Positions 56,201 to 64,000 of a DNA stretch of 64,000 nucleotides are shown here, in pieces. The notes under the pieces were generated by a model. That model made no database searches, had not been told where the DNA came from, and saw nothing but the letters and a program-made list of their open reading frames with translations. Position numbers and translations under genes: made by a program. The stretch is from Acidobacteriaceae bacterium dw_441 (GTDB lineage: Bacteria > Acidobacteriota > Terriglobia > Terriglobales > Acidobacteriaceae). How positions within the stretch are numbered: position 1 is the first letter of the stretch; every line of letters starts with the position of its first letter. The DNA lies in the NCBI GenBank assembly GCA_018449715.1, contig JAAVVA010000001.1, positions 372,001-436,000 of the forward strand. The letters are read 5' to 3'.

Positions 56201-56874
56201 CGGTACTGGCCGACGAACTCGGTGGAAGGAGTATAGGCCGACAGACGAATGCGGTTATTGGGCGCGCCATCGAGGCGATACTCGAGCGCATTGAGCATGG
56301 AGCCGTTTACCGAGACACTGGCGGTGGTGCTGTCGTAGGTATGGATATTGGGATTGACTCCGGAGGGAGAGACGCCGGGGGCCAGGGTTTCGAGCGTGAA
56401 GGGGTTACCGTAGATCAGCGGAAGTTCGCGCATGCTGCGCTGCTCTACGATCAGGCCGATAGAGGCGCTGGTGGTTGATAGTTGCTGAATGTCTTCCTGG
56501 ACGTTGACGGTTTCGGTCGCACTGCCGAGCTCCATGCTCACGTTCTGCTCGTTGGTTCCATTTACATCGACATTAAGATTGGACCGTTGCAGCTTCTTAA
56601 AGCCCTGCATCTCAATCGTCAAGGAATATGTTCCAGGGATAAGGGACTGGAAGTTGTAGTCACCGGCGTCGTTGGTAGTAGCGCTCTGGGTGACTCCAGT
56701 CTCGGTATTCTGGAGCGTTACGATCGCACCGGGCAGGACAGCTCCCGTGGCGTCGGTGATTCGGCCTTTGACGGCTCCGCGGTCATTCTGGGCCAGAGTG
56801 GAATTGGTCCCGACCATTGCGATCAGCAACGCAAAGAACAATCGAAGAACAAGGTGAACTCGGTTCTGGTGCAT
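53299..56874 (-). CDS. TonB-dependent receptor, Oar-like
   Basis: A 1191-residue receptor with signal peptide (LVLRLFFALLIAMVGTNSTLAQ), carboxypeptidase-regulatory-like domain (VKGRITDATGAVLPGAIV), plug (RSMRELPLIYGNPFTLETLAPG) and barrel ending RVYQFGAFVRF. A run GGGGG six bases before ATG serves as ribosome site. It is divergent from the pectin/sugar-acid operon starting at 57387 and may supply its substrate. Convergent with the GH1 gene; the 130-base gap between their ends has no clear terminator. Confidence 0.94.
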   Translation of the reverse strand: MHQNRVHLVLRLFFALLIAMVGTNSTLAQNDRGAVKGRITDATGAVLPGAIVTLQNTETGVTQSATTNDAGDYNFQSLIPGTYSLTIEMQGFKKLQRSNLNVDVNGTNEQNVSMELGSATETVNVQEDIQQLSTTSASIGLIVEQRSMRELPLIYGNPFTLETLAPGVSPSGVNPNIHTYDSTTASVSVNGSMLNALEYRLDGAPNNRIRLSAYTPSTEFVGQYRMETATYDSSQGHASGGFVNTSIKSGTNAFHGGAFAYYQNPTLNANTWSLSANPINAKPTWLRYGGTLGGPIVKNKAFFFAGYERSRQAAPNPQTLTVPTLAERSGDFSALYSQDPTHPAGTINQYQLYEPTSATPGAGGIVSRTAIPGNIITNISPIAQKILSFYPEPNAPGNSDGTSNYVYAGSEPDYYYSLATRVDYTVTPRQSLFGHFVLSNRLQSKTNAYFYPVSGTTLTYANKGVAIGYNFTVNPTTVVEAHLTWTRFVNSNIVNSQGLLDATAIGMPNYLVEGMPEAANSFPNIAPTGFQALADKSNIASHDDITMGALQVSKLVNTHFFRTGVEYRMYNTNGGSGAGSNGAYAMTGNYMTANSNTSVPSRAGFGLAQMERGILSTAKLTVNSDYALRSNYIAGFFMDDWKATPKLTINAGLRYEYEGPNSERHNKANTYFDFDAVNPIAAAAKANYTNIAPTNPALLPSGQFAINGGLRFVGEDNSGKSLYTSQKLLFLPRIGFSYQPEPNTVVRGGFGLFADSVQLFILSGGNSGSTNNATLTPQQGYSSTTNLNGSGDNGLTFTSTLENPFPTGFTQPTGSSLGLQTFLGQSITFQTPNPQIPYNMRWSFGVQHQFGSWLAALDYVGNHGVHVPVQKDYNAVPSQYLSKITSGYDRTTFDRLNGNVSNPFNGIIPSTASLGSSRTTVAQLLRPYPEFTNVTTYLNNGMSIYHGLQAQLNRRFQSGLSLTTSFTWSKTLDASQYLNTSDPSLWYGISQLDRTFRFATSFLYELPFGHGRQFLHDSPIASAIIGGWQVQGVYQVQSGQPLNFNPGNTSPIYNGTNPVDSAWGRSAYKKSIPGAGKAGFWFDRTNWLQTTSGCNSGVCTDVLPNQYQLRTFPIRFSGLRSDFLNQFDFGVQRNFPLWREIQMQLRVEAINAFNHPVYTAPNTDWTSSSFGQITTQANQPRVYQFGAFVRF

Positions 56875-57386
56875 AACTACCCCCTGAAATGTCTCGCTCG
56901 AATTCGGCCCTGGTTCTCTTAGGTGGTGGCCGAAGTTTTATTTTTGGAGCGGACCAACCATACGCGTGTAAACCACTGTTCGGACCATTCCTTACGTGAG
57001 CAACATGTCTCTGACGCGTTATAGACAGGCGTTCTACGGTCAAATCGGGGGTACCTGTTGTTTTGCAGGACGTGGGAGGAGGGATTGGGAAGAGTTTCTG
57101 TGTCTGGGGGAAGTTGGAAGATGGGCCCTAAAGACAAAGTCATTCTTCGAATTTCCAAGTATGTGACTCATTTTATTGAAGATTATTTCGTCCTATACAT
57201 GTTGACTACATACCATTTGGCAGTCGCTTGGATCCATCCGCTATAGTTTTGTTCGGTTTCGGAACGAGGTTTTCTCGCAACCGAATCCTGTCCATGGTCT
57301 ACGAGGTCGGCTCATCGAGTTGGGGTGGAGATAAAAGGTCAGACCACCTTTATGCCAATGTTCCAAAGATTCGGAGAGGAAGAAGG
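56875..57386. other. 512-bp divergent promoter region
   Basis: No gene seen. A stem TTCGGCC (56903-56909) with GGCCGAA (56928-56934) lies in the receptor leader; read on the plus strand it is followed by GTTTTATTTTT. CGGACCA occurs twice in direct orientation (56950-56956 and 56981-56987), 31 bases apart, which could be regulator half-sites. An open frame from 57228 runs into the next gene but its first 53 codons look non-coding. Confidence 0.5.
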
Positions 57387-58676
57387 ATGGTATTCAATCG
57401 TCGCCACTTAATTAAAGGTGTCCTCGGCGCAAGCGCTACGGCGGCTCTGCCAGGTGTCGCCTCAGGTCAGTTTTTGAACGCGCCTCGGCACGGGCTCCCC
57501 GGCACTTTGCAGGAACGTTATGCGAAGCTGGATGCCATCCTCAAGCAGCCTGTCTTCAAGCGCGAGCTATTTAAAGATCCGGTCATCCTTGAATCGGTGG
57601 AGTTGCTGCACTTCAAGAACTCCTGGATCTGCCGGGTGCGATCCAAGGACGGGCACGAAGGGATCTCCGTTTCGAACGCGCAGCAGATGGAGATCTTCTA
57701 TCCTGTGTTGGTTAAACGGATGGCGCCGTTTTTTGTCGGTAAGGACGCTCGGGACCTCGAAGATCTGGTCGAGGCCGTTACCGTCTACGAATCGAACTAC
57801 AAGGCGCAGAGTCTTGCCATCTGGGTTCCCCTGGCGACGATCGAGTTTGCCATCCTCGACATGTTCGGTAAGATGGCGAATCGCTCAATCGGCCTGCTGA
57901 TCTCGGACAAGATCTACAACCCGAAGATCAACGTTTATCAGGCCAACGGCGAGAGGGATAATTCAGCCGAAGAGGTTATCCAGCACCTGCAGCGCGACCT
58001 TGCGGTTTCGCACGCGAAGGCAATCAAGTTCAAGCTGGGCGGACGGATGAGCCATGTCGAGTATCCGGCAGGTCGCAGCGAGAAACTGATCCCACTGGTT
58101 CGCAAGACTTTCGGTGATGAGATGGTCATTTCGGCGGATGCCAACGGTTCTTATACTCCGCAGCAGGCGATCCCGATCGGCAAGCTAATGCAGGAGTACA
58201 AGTATGCGTTTTACGAGGAGCCGGTACCATTCGACTGGTATGAAGAGACCAGGCAGGTCGCTGATGCGCTGGAGATTCCGATCGCTGGCGGCGAGCAGGA
58301 GCCCTCGATGCATAACTTCCGCTGGCTGGTCGCCAACGGAGGTCTCTCGATCACTCAGCAGGATATGTTTTACTTCGGCGGCATGATTCGCTGCATGAAG
58401 GTTGCCCGCATGGCCGACGCCTTTGGCAAGCAGACGATTCCGCACATCTCGTCTACCGGCCTTGGCTACGTCTATATGATGCACTTCGTCTCGGCGATTC
58501 CAAACTCGGGACCTTACCACGAGTTCAAGGAGTTCAACGACACGTTGCCATACAAGTGTTCGACCTCGACGCTACGCTCAGACTCGAATGGAGGGGTTAC
58601 GGTGCCGACCGGACCTGGGCTGGGGGTGGACATCGATCCCGCCTATGTCGCCAAGCATGAGGTCGTCAAAGGATGA
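57387..58676 (+). CDS. Tat-exported enolase-superfamily (mandelate racemase/muconate lactonizing) enzyme
   Basis: From ATG 57387 (AGAGGA upstream) the protein has 429 residues and a Tat-like signal (NRRHLIKGVLGASATAALPG). The enolase-superfamily active site is complete: Lys214-Phe-Lys216 in KFKLGG, Asp251 in DANGSY, Glu278 in YEEPVP, Glu303 in GGEQEPS and His353 in HISSTG. Lys and His on opposite sides suggest a sugar-acid dehydratase or epimerase (galactarate or gluconate type). Export of this superfamily is unusual. Its stop overlaps the next gene by four bases. Confidence 0.9.
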   Translation: MVFNRRHLIKGVLGASATAALPGVASGQFLNAPRHGLPGTLQERYAKLDAILKQPVFKRELFKDPVILESVELLHFKNSWICRVRSKDGHEGISVSNAQQMEIFYPVLVKRMAPFFVGKDARDLEDLVEAVTVYESNYKAQSLAIWVPLATIEFAILDMFGKMANRSIGLLISDKIYNPKINVYQANGERDNSAEEVIQHLQRDLAVSHAKAIKFKLGGRMSHVEYPAGRSEKLIPLVRKTFGDEMVISADANGSYTPQQAIPIGKLMQEYKYAFYEEPVPFDWYEETRQVADALEIPIAGGEQEPSMHNFRWLVANGGLSITQQDMFYFGGMIRCMKVARMADAFGKQTIPHISSTGLGYVYMMHFVSAIPNSGPYHEFKEFNDTLPYKCSTSTLRSDSNGGVTVPTGPGLGVDIDPAYVAKHEVVKG

Positions 58677-59113
58677 AGCTGCGGGTTCTTCTCTCGCTTG
58701 CGATGCTTGGCGCAGGGATGGTTGGAGGCGCCCAACAGCAGGCTCTTCCACGTGGGGTTACGATCTGGCCGAAAGGTATGCCTCCCGAGGGAATAAAGCA
58801 AAAGGATAACTATGGAAGCCACATCCTTTCCGTGTCGCACCGGGAGAAGAGCGGTGTCGTCGAACTGCACGAAGCGAAGGACGACGTGATGATTGTGCAG
58901 AGCGGAGAGGCTACCTTGATCGTGGGGGGAAGAGGGATCGGGATGCATCCCTCAGCTCCCGGCGAGCAGCAGGGGACGAGTATCGAAGGCGGAGTTTCGC
59001 AGCGTGTTTCGACAGGCGATGTGATCCATATTCCGTCGAATACACCTCATCAGTTTCTACTCGACCCCGGAAAACGGATCACATACACCCTTGTAAAAAT
59101 CGTCGATCGCTAG
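58673..59113 (+). CDS. Secreted small cupin protein
   Basis: A 146-residue protein with a signal peptide (LRVLLSLAMLGAGMVGG) and one cupin barrel: VVELHEAKDDVMIVQSGEATLIVGG and TGDVIHIPSNTPHQFLL. The second motif keeps the final His; the first has His and Glu but not the full HxH pattern. It overlaps the enolase-superfamily gene (ATGA) and is 51 bases before the carrier gene. A role in sugar-acid handling is possible; the reaction is unknown. Confidence 0.85.
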   Translation: MKLRVLLSLAMLGAGMVGGAQQQALPRGVTIWPKGMPPEGIKQKDNYGSHILSVSHREKSGVVELHEAKDDVMIVQSGEATLIVGGRGIGMHPSAPGEQQGTSIEGGVSQRVSTGDVIHIPSNTPHQFLLDPGKRITYTLVKIVDR

Positions 59114-59164
59114 CGCGAAGACGGAAGTTCGTACGATCAAATCACGTCGGATGAGGATGTTTTG

Positions 59165-60472
59165 ATGATGGCCATTTTGAAGCGGCCCTTTTTTCGAACT
59201 CTGTATTTTCGTGTACTGGCCGGGGTCGTCTTTGGCATCGTGGTGGGTATCTTCTGGCCACACGTGGCTGAGGCCATGAAGCCATTTGGGGATGGATTCA
59301 TTAAGCTTGTCCGGATGATGGTAGCCCCTATTATCTTCCTGAGCGTTGTGATCGGAATCGCCAGCGTTGGGGATCTGCACAAGCTTGGCCGAATCGGAAT
59401 CAAATCTCTGATCTACTTTGAGGTCGTCAGTACCCTGGCTCTGCTGATTGGTATGGTGGTTGCCACTGTGGTTCAGCCGGGCCGGGGAATGAATGTTGAT
59501 GTCGAAACCCTGAGCGCTAAGGGAATCCAGCAGTACACCTCCAGGACGGAGAGCCTGGGAGCCGTCGATTTTCTACTGAATATCATTCCCGACACGTTCA
59601 CTGGAGCCTTCAGCAAGGGCGAGATCCTGCAGGTGCTGTTGTTGGCGATTCTCACCGGCATGGCCCTGGTGATGTTGCCTTCCGAAAGCCTCATCCCTCG
59701 GGCGGCACAGTCTGTGAACAAGCTCTGCTTCAAGATGGTTGCTCTCATCATGGAAACCGCCCCTCTGGGAGCCTTCGGTGCCATGGCATTTACGGTGGGA
59801 CGCTACGGGCTGGCGACACTGGTCTCGTTGGCCAAGCTTTTGCTGTGCGTCTATCTCACCAGCATCGGCTTTGTGGTGATTGTGCTGGGAACGCTCTGCC
59901 TGCTCAACGGCATCAACCTCTGGCGGTTCATTCTGTACTTGCGCGAAGAGCTTCTTCTTGTTCTAGCGACTTCTTCGTCCGAGCCTGCGTTGCCTTCTCT
60001 GTTGCTGAAGATGGAGAACCTGGGTTGTTCGCGCGTGGTCAGCGGCTTGGTCATTCCCGCGGGGTACTCCTTCAATCTCGACGGAACCTCGATCTACCTG
60101 ACCGTGGCCACGCTGTTCATCGCGCAGGCTACGAACACCCACCTCACGATTTCACAACAGGCGTTCGTCCTCTTTGTGCTGATGCTGAACTCGAAGGGAG
60201 CGGCAACTGTGACGGGTGGAGGATTCATCACGCTGGCCGGGACTCTCTCCACGCTGGGAACCCTGCCAGTCGCAGGAATCACGCTCTTGCTGGGGGTCGA
60301 CCGCTTTATGTCGGAGATGCGCTCGTTGACGAATCTGGTAGGCAACGGCGTAGCCACGATTCTCATCGCGCGATGGGAAGGAGAGTTCGATGCGGAGCGG
60401 GCTCGCCTGGTTTTGAGCAGAGGATATGACGGATCTTCGCGCTCGACGCCGTTAGAAAAGGTGGAGGTCTAG
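59165..60472 (+). CDS. Dicarboxylate/amino acid:cation symporter (DctA type)
   Basis: A 436-residue carrier of the DAACS family. The segments FIKLVRMMVAPIIFLSVV, VIPAGYSFNLDGTSIYLT and LLGVDRFMSEMRSLTNLVGN are diagnostic. It imports C4-dicarboxylates, glutamate or related acids with protons or sodium. Three start codons are adjacent (TTG 59162, ATG 59165, ATG 59168); ATG 59165 is seven bases after AGGA. In this operon, between an exported dehydratase-like enzyme and an esterase, the substrate may be an aldaric or keto-sugar acid (inference). Confidence 0.92.
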   Translation: MMAILKRPFFRTLYFRVLAGVVFGIVVGIFWPHVAEAMKPFGDGFIKLVRMMVAPIIFLSVVIGIASVGDLHKLGRIGIKSLIYFEVVSTLALLIGMVVATVVQPGRGMNVDVETLSAKGIQQYTSRTESLGAVDFLLNIIPDTFTGAFSKGEILQVLLLAILTGMALVMLPSESLIPRAAQSVNKLCFKMVALIMETAPLGAFGAMAFTVGRYGLATLVSLAKLLLCVYLTSIGFVVIVLGTLCLLNGINLWRFILYLREELLLVLATSSSEPALPSLLLKMENLGCSRVVSGLVIPAGYSFNLDGTSIYLTVATLFIAQATNTHLTISQQAFVLFVLMLNSKGAATVTGGGFITLAGTLSTLGTLPVAGITLLLGVDRFMSEMRSLTNLVGNGVATILIARWEGEFDAERARLVLSRGYDGSSRSTPLEKVEV

Positions 60473-60473
60473 T

Positions 60474-61763
60474 TTGTTCCACAGTCGGCGCTTCCTTCTA
60501 ATGTGTGCAGCTTTCTTCCTGCTCCCGGTGCTGGCGCAATCGGATACGGTCTCGCAACAGGCGGCCTCGCGCAGTGAATATGCAAAGTGGCGGGCGGAGA
60601 TTCGCCGCGCGTTATTTATTCCGCAGACATTACCGGCTTCAAAGCCTGCATCGTTCGGCAGTTTTTCTCCGGCCAACGAAGTTGTTGCCGAGCGTGTGAC
60701 CTACGCGACGATCTACGGCATGAGGATTCCTGCCATCGTGTATCGGCCGCAGGCGATGGCGGGAAGGCGTCTCCCTGCGATCGTCATCGTGAATGGCCAT
60801 GGAGGCGATAAGACCTCGTGGTATGCCTTTTATTCCGGCATCCTCTACGCACGCGCCGGTGCAGTCGTTCTCACCTACGATCCTCTGGGCGAGGATGAGC
60901 GCAACTCCGGCCGCCGCTCTGAGGCAAGGGAGCACGACACGTTGCTTCCAGGCGACGAAGCCCCGCGGCGAGTCGCCGGGCAGATGATCGCGGATATCAT
61001 GCAGGGTGTCGGTTATCTTTCGCAGCGCGCCGATGTAGACCCGAAGCGAATCGCGGTCGCCGCATACTCGATGGGCTCCTTTCATGCTGCGATCGCAGGA
61101 GCCCTCGATACCCGCATTCACGCCCTGCTGTTGTCGGGTGGAGGAAATCTTGACGGTCCCGATGGCTATTGGGATACCTCGAAGCCGATGTGCCAGGGAG
61201 GGGCGTATCGCGCCCTGGGGTTTCTGGGAGACCGCGGGGCTATTCTCTATGCGCTCAACCGGCAGCGAGGACCGACTCTGCTGCTTAACGGAACGGCCGA
61301 TGGATTGATCGTTCGTCCGCACACCGACGAGGCGTTCTTCGTCGCTCTGCGCAACCGTACCGCTGCGATTGCGGGAACTCGCGAAGATCTTTTTGAGACA
61401 GAGTGGTTCGAGGGAGCGGGACATAGGCCCAACTTTGTAACCCGTCGCGCGGCTCTCTGGTTGAACCGACAGCTTCAGTTTCCGAACTGGAGCGATGCGA
61501 CGATTGAGTCCATGCAGGAGACGCATATCAGCGAGTGGGCCGCGAAAACCGGAGCCCACATTGGTCAGAGCTTTCAGAATGAGCTTTCGGAGGGAGGCCT
61601 GCGCGCTCTCGACCCATCCATTCCCAATGTCTCTTGGCAAAAGCTTCAGGTATTTTCCGCCGCGCAGTGGCAGAGCCATAAGGACAGCCTGACCTGGACG
61701 GGTTGGGTTCATCGCGTGGGAATTTCGCTTCCCGCAAAGACTTCAGCAGAATCCGAGAAATAA
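60474..61763 (+). CDS. Secreted alpha/beta hydrolase (dienelactone hydrolase/acetyl xylan esterase-like)
   Basis: A 429-residue exported esterase-like protein (signal FLLMCAAFFLLPVLAQ). The nucleophile is Ser199 in AYSMGS, the acid lies in NGTADG and the His in GAGHRPNF; the oxyanion region is NGHGGDKTSW. The start is TTG, six bases after GGAGG, one base past the carrier stop codon. In a pectin-type operon, deacetylation or demethylation of polygalacturonan or its products is plausible. Confidence 0.87.
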   Translation: MFHSRRFLLMCAAFFLLPVLAQSDTVSQQAASRSEYAKWRAEIRRALFIPQTLPASKPASFGSFSPANEVVAERVTYATIYGMRIPAIVYRPQAMAGRRLPAIVIVNGHGGDKTSWYAFYSGILYARAGAVVLTYDPLGEDERNSGRRSEAREHDTLLPGDEAPRRVAGQMIADIMQGVGYLSQRADVDPKRIAVAAYSMGSFHAAIAGALDTRIHALLLSGGGNLDGPDGYWDTSKPMCQGGAYRALGFLGDRGAILYALNRQRGPTLLLNGTADGLIVRPHTDEAFFVALRNRTAAIAGTREDLFETEWFEGAGHRPNFVTRRAALWLNRQLQFPNWSDATIESMQETHISEWAAKTGAHIGQSFQNELSEGGLRALDPSIPNVSWQKLQVFSAAQWQSHKDSLTWTGWVHRVGISLPAKTSAESEK

Positions 61764-61773
61764 AGGACAATCT

Positions 61774-63363
61774 ATGTCATCCTCACGACGCGATCTTCTC
61801 AAACTGGGCGGCCTCAGCCTTGCAACTCTTTCCCAAACTGCCTATGGTGCTCCCACCCGCTCTCACCACGCCGTTCAGACGCTCTTCGATGTGCGCGCTT
61901 TTGGAGCGACTGGAGATGGCAAGACCATCGATACGCCGGCGATCAATCGCACGATCGAAGCTGCTGCAGCGGCGGGTGGCGGAACTGTTCTTTTTCCTGC
62001 TGGAACGTATATGTGCTTCTCTATTCACCTTAAGAGCAAGGTGGATCTCTATCTCGCGCAGGGCTCCACAATTCTTGCCGCAGATGGCCCCAAACCCGGC
62101 GACGCGACCGGTTACAACGGTGGCAAGTACGATGCGCCGGAACCGAAGACAGCTTGGGATGCATATCAAGACTTCGGGCACAACCACTGGCATAACTCTC
62201 TGATCTGGGGCGAGGACCTGCACGATTTCAGCATCCTGGGCCCAGGACTGATCTGGGGCCGGGGACTCACGGCGGGACATGGCAACCACGTTCTTCCTGA
62301 CGGAGTAGGAAACAAAGCGATTGCCTTGAAGAATTGCCGCAACGTGATCTTCCGCGATTTCTCCATTCTGAAGGGTGGACACTTCGGCCTTCTGCTCACG
62401 GGAGTAGACAACGTCACCATAGATAACCTTAAGATCGACACGGACCGCGACGGCATCGATATCGATTGCTGTCGCAACGTAAGAGTTTCAAACTGCACCG
62501 TCAACTCGCCCGAAGACGATGCGATCTGCCCGAAGAGTTCTTATGCTCTGGGCTATGCGCGGTCGACCGACAATGTCACTATCACCAACTGCTACACCAC
62601 TGGCAAGTACGAGATTGGCAGCCTGCTCGATGGAACTTTCAAGGTCAGCAAGCTCGCCAACAGCAAAGAGGCAACGGGGCGCATCAAGTGCGGCACGGAA
62701 TCGAACGGCGGATTCCGCAACATCACCATCTCGAACTGTGTCTGCGAGGGCAGTCGCGGAATCGCCTTGGAGAGCGCGGATGGTGCCCTGCTGGAAGACA
62801 TCGCCATTACGAATATCACGATGCGGGAGTGTACGGTGGCGCCGCTCTACGTCCGATTGTGCGCTCGCATGAGAGGACCGGTAGATGCGAAAGTCGGTAC
62901 CGTCCGGCGTGTCTTCATCGATAACTTCATCAGCTACAACTCGTCTTCGATCCAGCCTGGGATTGTCGCAGGCATTCCTTCTGCGATGATCGAAGATGTC
63001 CATCTCTCGAACATCTATTTTCATCAAGTAGGGAACGCTCCGAAGGAGATGGCGGACCTTATCCCAGACCAGTATGAGAAGAGTTATCCCGATCCTACGC
63101 GGCAGGGAAATTTCCCCGCGCACGGACTCTTTCTGAGAAACATCAAGGGCATCGATGTCTCCCATGTAGAGTTCGCGCTGGCGTCCCCTGATCCTCGCGT
63201 CGCCGTATGGGCACAGAACATTCAGGGCCTGGACCTGTTCCGCATCAAGAGTCCCGCCGCCAGCCAAGGGAACTTTCTCTTTAAAGAGGTTACTGACCTT
63301 CAGCTCTCCGGCTCGCGTGGAGTGAAGGATATCTCCCTCGACCGAGTCGACAGAGTTCTCTGA
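61774..63363 (+). CDS. Tat-exported GH28 family glycosidase (polygalacturonase-like)
   Basis: A 529-residue right-handed beta-helix enzyme with a Tat signal (SSRRDLLKLGGLSLATLS), a pectate-lyase-like start (FDVRAFGATGDGKTIDT) and GH28 features: DTDRDGIDID (the NTDG region), SPEDDAIC with the two catalytic Asp, and GRIKCGTES (the RIK region). The usual GHG His motif is not evident, as in exo-acting or rhamnogalacturonan-type members. It is the last gene of the sugar-acid operon, ten bases after the esterase, and ties the operon to pectin. Confidence 0.9.
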   Translation: MSSSRRDLLKLGGLSLATLSQTAYGAPTRSHHAVQTLFDVRAFGATGDGKTIDTPAINRTIEAAAAAGGGTVLFPAGTYMCFSIHLKSKVDLYLAQGSTILAADGPKPGDATGYNGGKYDAPEPKTAWDAYQDFGHNHWHNSLIWGEDLHDFSILGPGLIWGRGLTAGHGNHVLPDGVGNKAIALKNCRNVIFRDFSILKGGHFGLLLTGVDNVTIDNLKIDTDRDGIDIDCCRNVRVSNCTVNSPEDDAICPKSSYALGYARSTDNVTITNCYTTGKYEIGSLLDGTFKVSKLANSKEATGRIKCGTESNGGFRNITISNCVCEGSRGIALESADGALLEDIAITNITMRECTVAPLYVRLCARMRGPVDAKVGTVRRVFIDNFISYNSSSIQPGIVAGIPSAMIEDVHLSNIYFHQVGNAPKEMADLIPDQYEKSYPDPTRQGNFPAHGLFLRNIKGIDVSHVEFALASPDPRVAVWAQNIQGLDLFRIKSPAASQGNFLFKEVTDLQLSGSRGVKDISLDRVDRVL

Positions 63364-63382
63364 GGTTTGCAGTTTTTCGCCT

Positions 63383-64000
63383 CTAATGGAGAATCCGGTC
63401 CAGAATATAGGTCGTTTCCGTGGGAACGTTATCTTTGAAGCGAACTCGCAGGAGGACTTGATAGGCTCGCGGCATCTTGCCGCCGTTGTCTTCCTTCAGG
63501 TGGGTAACGATGGTTTGGGCAGTGTCCGGATTTGTGAAGAAGCGCACGGCCCCCACGTAACCGGGGGATCGGATGCTGGTAAAACTGAGTACTTCATTGT
63601 CCCGCATTGGTCCGGAGACGTGGGTCACCAGAGCGTAGATCACACCCTGTTCCGCAGGAGCCGTGACGTATTCATCCCGAAAGAAGGTGGGTTCGCCCGG
63701 GGCAGGGTGCGTGTTCTTTACACCTTCGAGGTTGGCTACCAACTCGCTTACAACGGGCATGCCCTGAAGCTGCTCGAAGAAGAGATTCTGCACGCCCACA
63801 AAGACAACATTGTTGTCCGCGAGCTGATGCCAGGAGAGCTGGCTGGTTCGCATGATGGAGATATTCTGTGCCCGCGAGCCCAACAATCTTCCCAAGTGAA
63901 AGGCTGCCTCGGCTTCTCCAAAGGCCGTGTAGTAACGGCTCGGCTGAACGTTGGCTCTATTCATAGACTCGGACAGCTGCTTGATCGCGGGCGAGTGCTG
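63383..64000 (-). CDS. C-terminal domain of a probable membrane-anchored winged-helix regulator (5' truncated)
   Basis: The frame is open to the end of the window, so the start lies beyond it; ATG 63964 is internal, with in-frame codons (QHSPAIKQLSES) before it. The visible 205 residues match the C-terminal domain of the regulator at 44933 in order: a GEAEAAFHLGRLL segment, NISIMRTSQLSWHQL, NNVVFVGVQN, NTHPAPGEP, and a later GYVGAVRFF region. DNA-binding and membrane parts would be outside the window. It is convergent with the GH28 gene, 19 bases apart, and may sense the products of that locus. Confidence 0.75.
   Translation of the reverse strand, partial: QHSPAIKQLSESMNRANVQPSRYYTAFGEAEAAFHLGRLLGSRAQNISIMRTSQLSWHQLADNNVVFVGVQNLFFEQLQGMPVVSELVANLEGVKNTHPAPGEPTFFRDEYVTAPAEQGVIYALVTHVSGPMRDNEVLSFTSIRSPGYVGAVRFFTNPDTAQTIVTHLKEDNGGKMPRAYQVLLRVRFKDNVPTETTYILDRILH

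Noticed and set aside
1..64000. CRISPR arrays, insertion sequences, phage or conjugation genes
   Set aside because: No regularly spaced repeats, transposase or integrase motifs were seen on reading both strands; the receptor rearrangement has no visible mobile element at its junction.

Overview
The window looks like chromosomal DNA of a soil acidobacterium of the Terriglobus/Granulicella/Edaphobacter kind (inference). The evidence is five intact very large TonB-dependent receptors of the Oar-like type (carboxypeptidase-regulatory-like domain, plug, barrel) plus remains of two more, many Tat- or Sec-exported carbohydrate-active enzymes, membrane-anchored winged-helix regulators with a C-terminal extracytoplasmic domain, and moderately GC-rich codons. 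No rRNA, CRISPR array, insertion sequence, phage gene or complete tRNA was seen.

Layout. 1-2.2 kb: end of an FHA-domain membrane protein and an AraC regulator. 2.4-10.5 kb: a minus-strand gene run (hydroxyacid dehydrogenase, TonB receptor, GHL6-type glycosidase, DUF3311 protein, sodium:solute symporter) divergent from a FadR-type regulator with a candidate operator. 11.5-18.7 kb: an anchored hypothetical protein, a receptor whose upstream region repeats the FadR-like motif, and two tandem secreted amidohydrolases. 18.7-25.5 kb: seven close-packed minus-strand genes (HpaB/HpaC-type monooxygenase, DUF2848, cupin, amidase, GH105, exported UxuA-like enzyme), divergent from a MarR gene that overlaps a third amidohydrolase and is followed by a berberine-bridge-type FAD oxidase. 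29.4-29.8 kb: no supported gene, but a dense set of RNA-like helices, a pseudoknot and a tRNA-like T arm on the minus strand. 29.9-34.3 kb: a receptor translationally coupled to a PepSY membrane protein, a probable iron uptake pair. 34.6-37.8 kb: two decayed receptor fragments joined head to head. 38.1-53.2 kb: an internally duplicated beta-helix protein, a GH2 enzyme, an SGNH hydrolase with permuted motif order, an anchored regulator, a secreted FAD oxidoreductase, a receptor and a GH1 enzyme. 53.3-64 kb: another receptor, then a plus-strand operon (exported enolase-superfamily enzyme, secreted cupin, DctA-type carrier, alpha/beta hydrolase, GH28), and the C-terminal part of a second anchored regulator.

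Taken together the genes suggest uptake and degradation of plant or fungal polysaccharides, especially pectin-like material (GH28, GH105, uronate/sugar-acid enzymes, carriers), with side chemistry on aromatic or amide compounds. Receptors bring oligomers or chelates across the outer membrane, exported glycosidases and sugar-acid enzymes act in the periplasm or outside, and SSS or DctA carriers import products.

Most unusual items: the structured RNA candidate at 29445-29824; the circularly permuted SGNH hydrolase at 44221-44907; two long-range copies of a palindromic operator plus fixed-spacing downstream block at 38139 and 47930; and the start codon of the gene at 46294 buried in a perfect hairpin.
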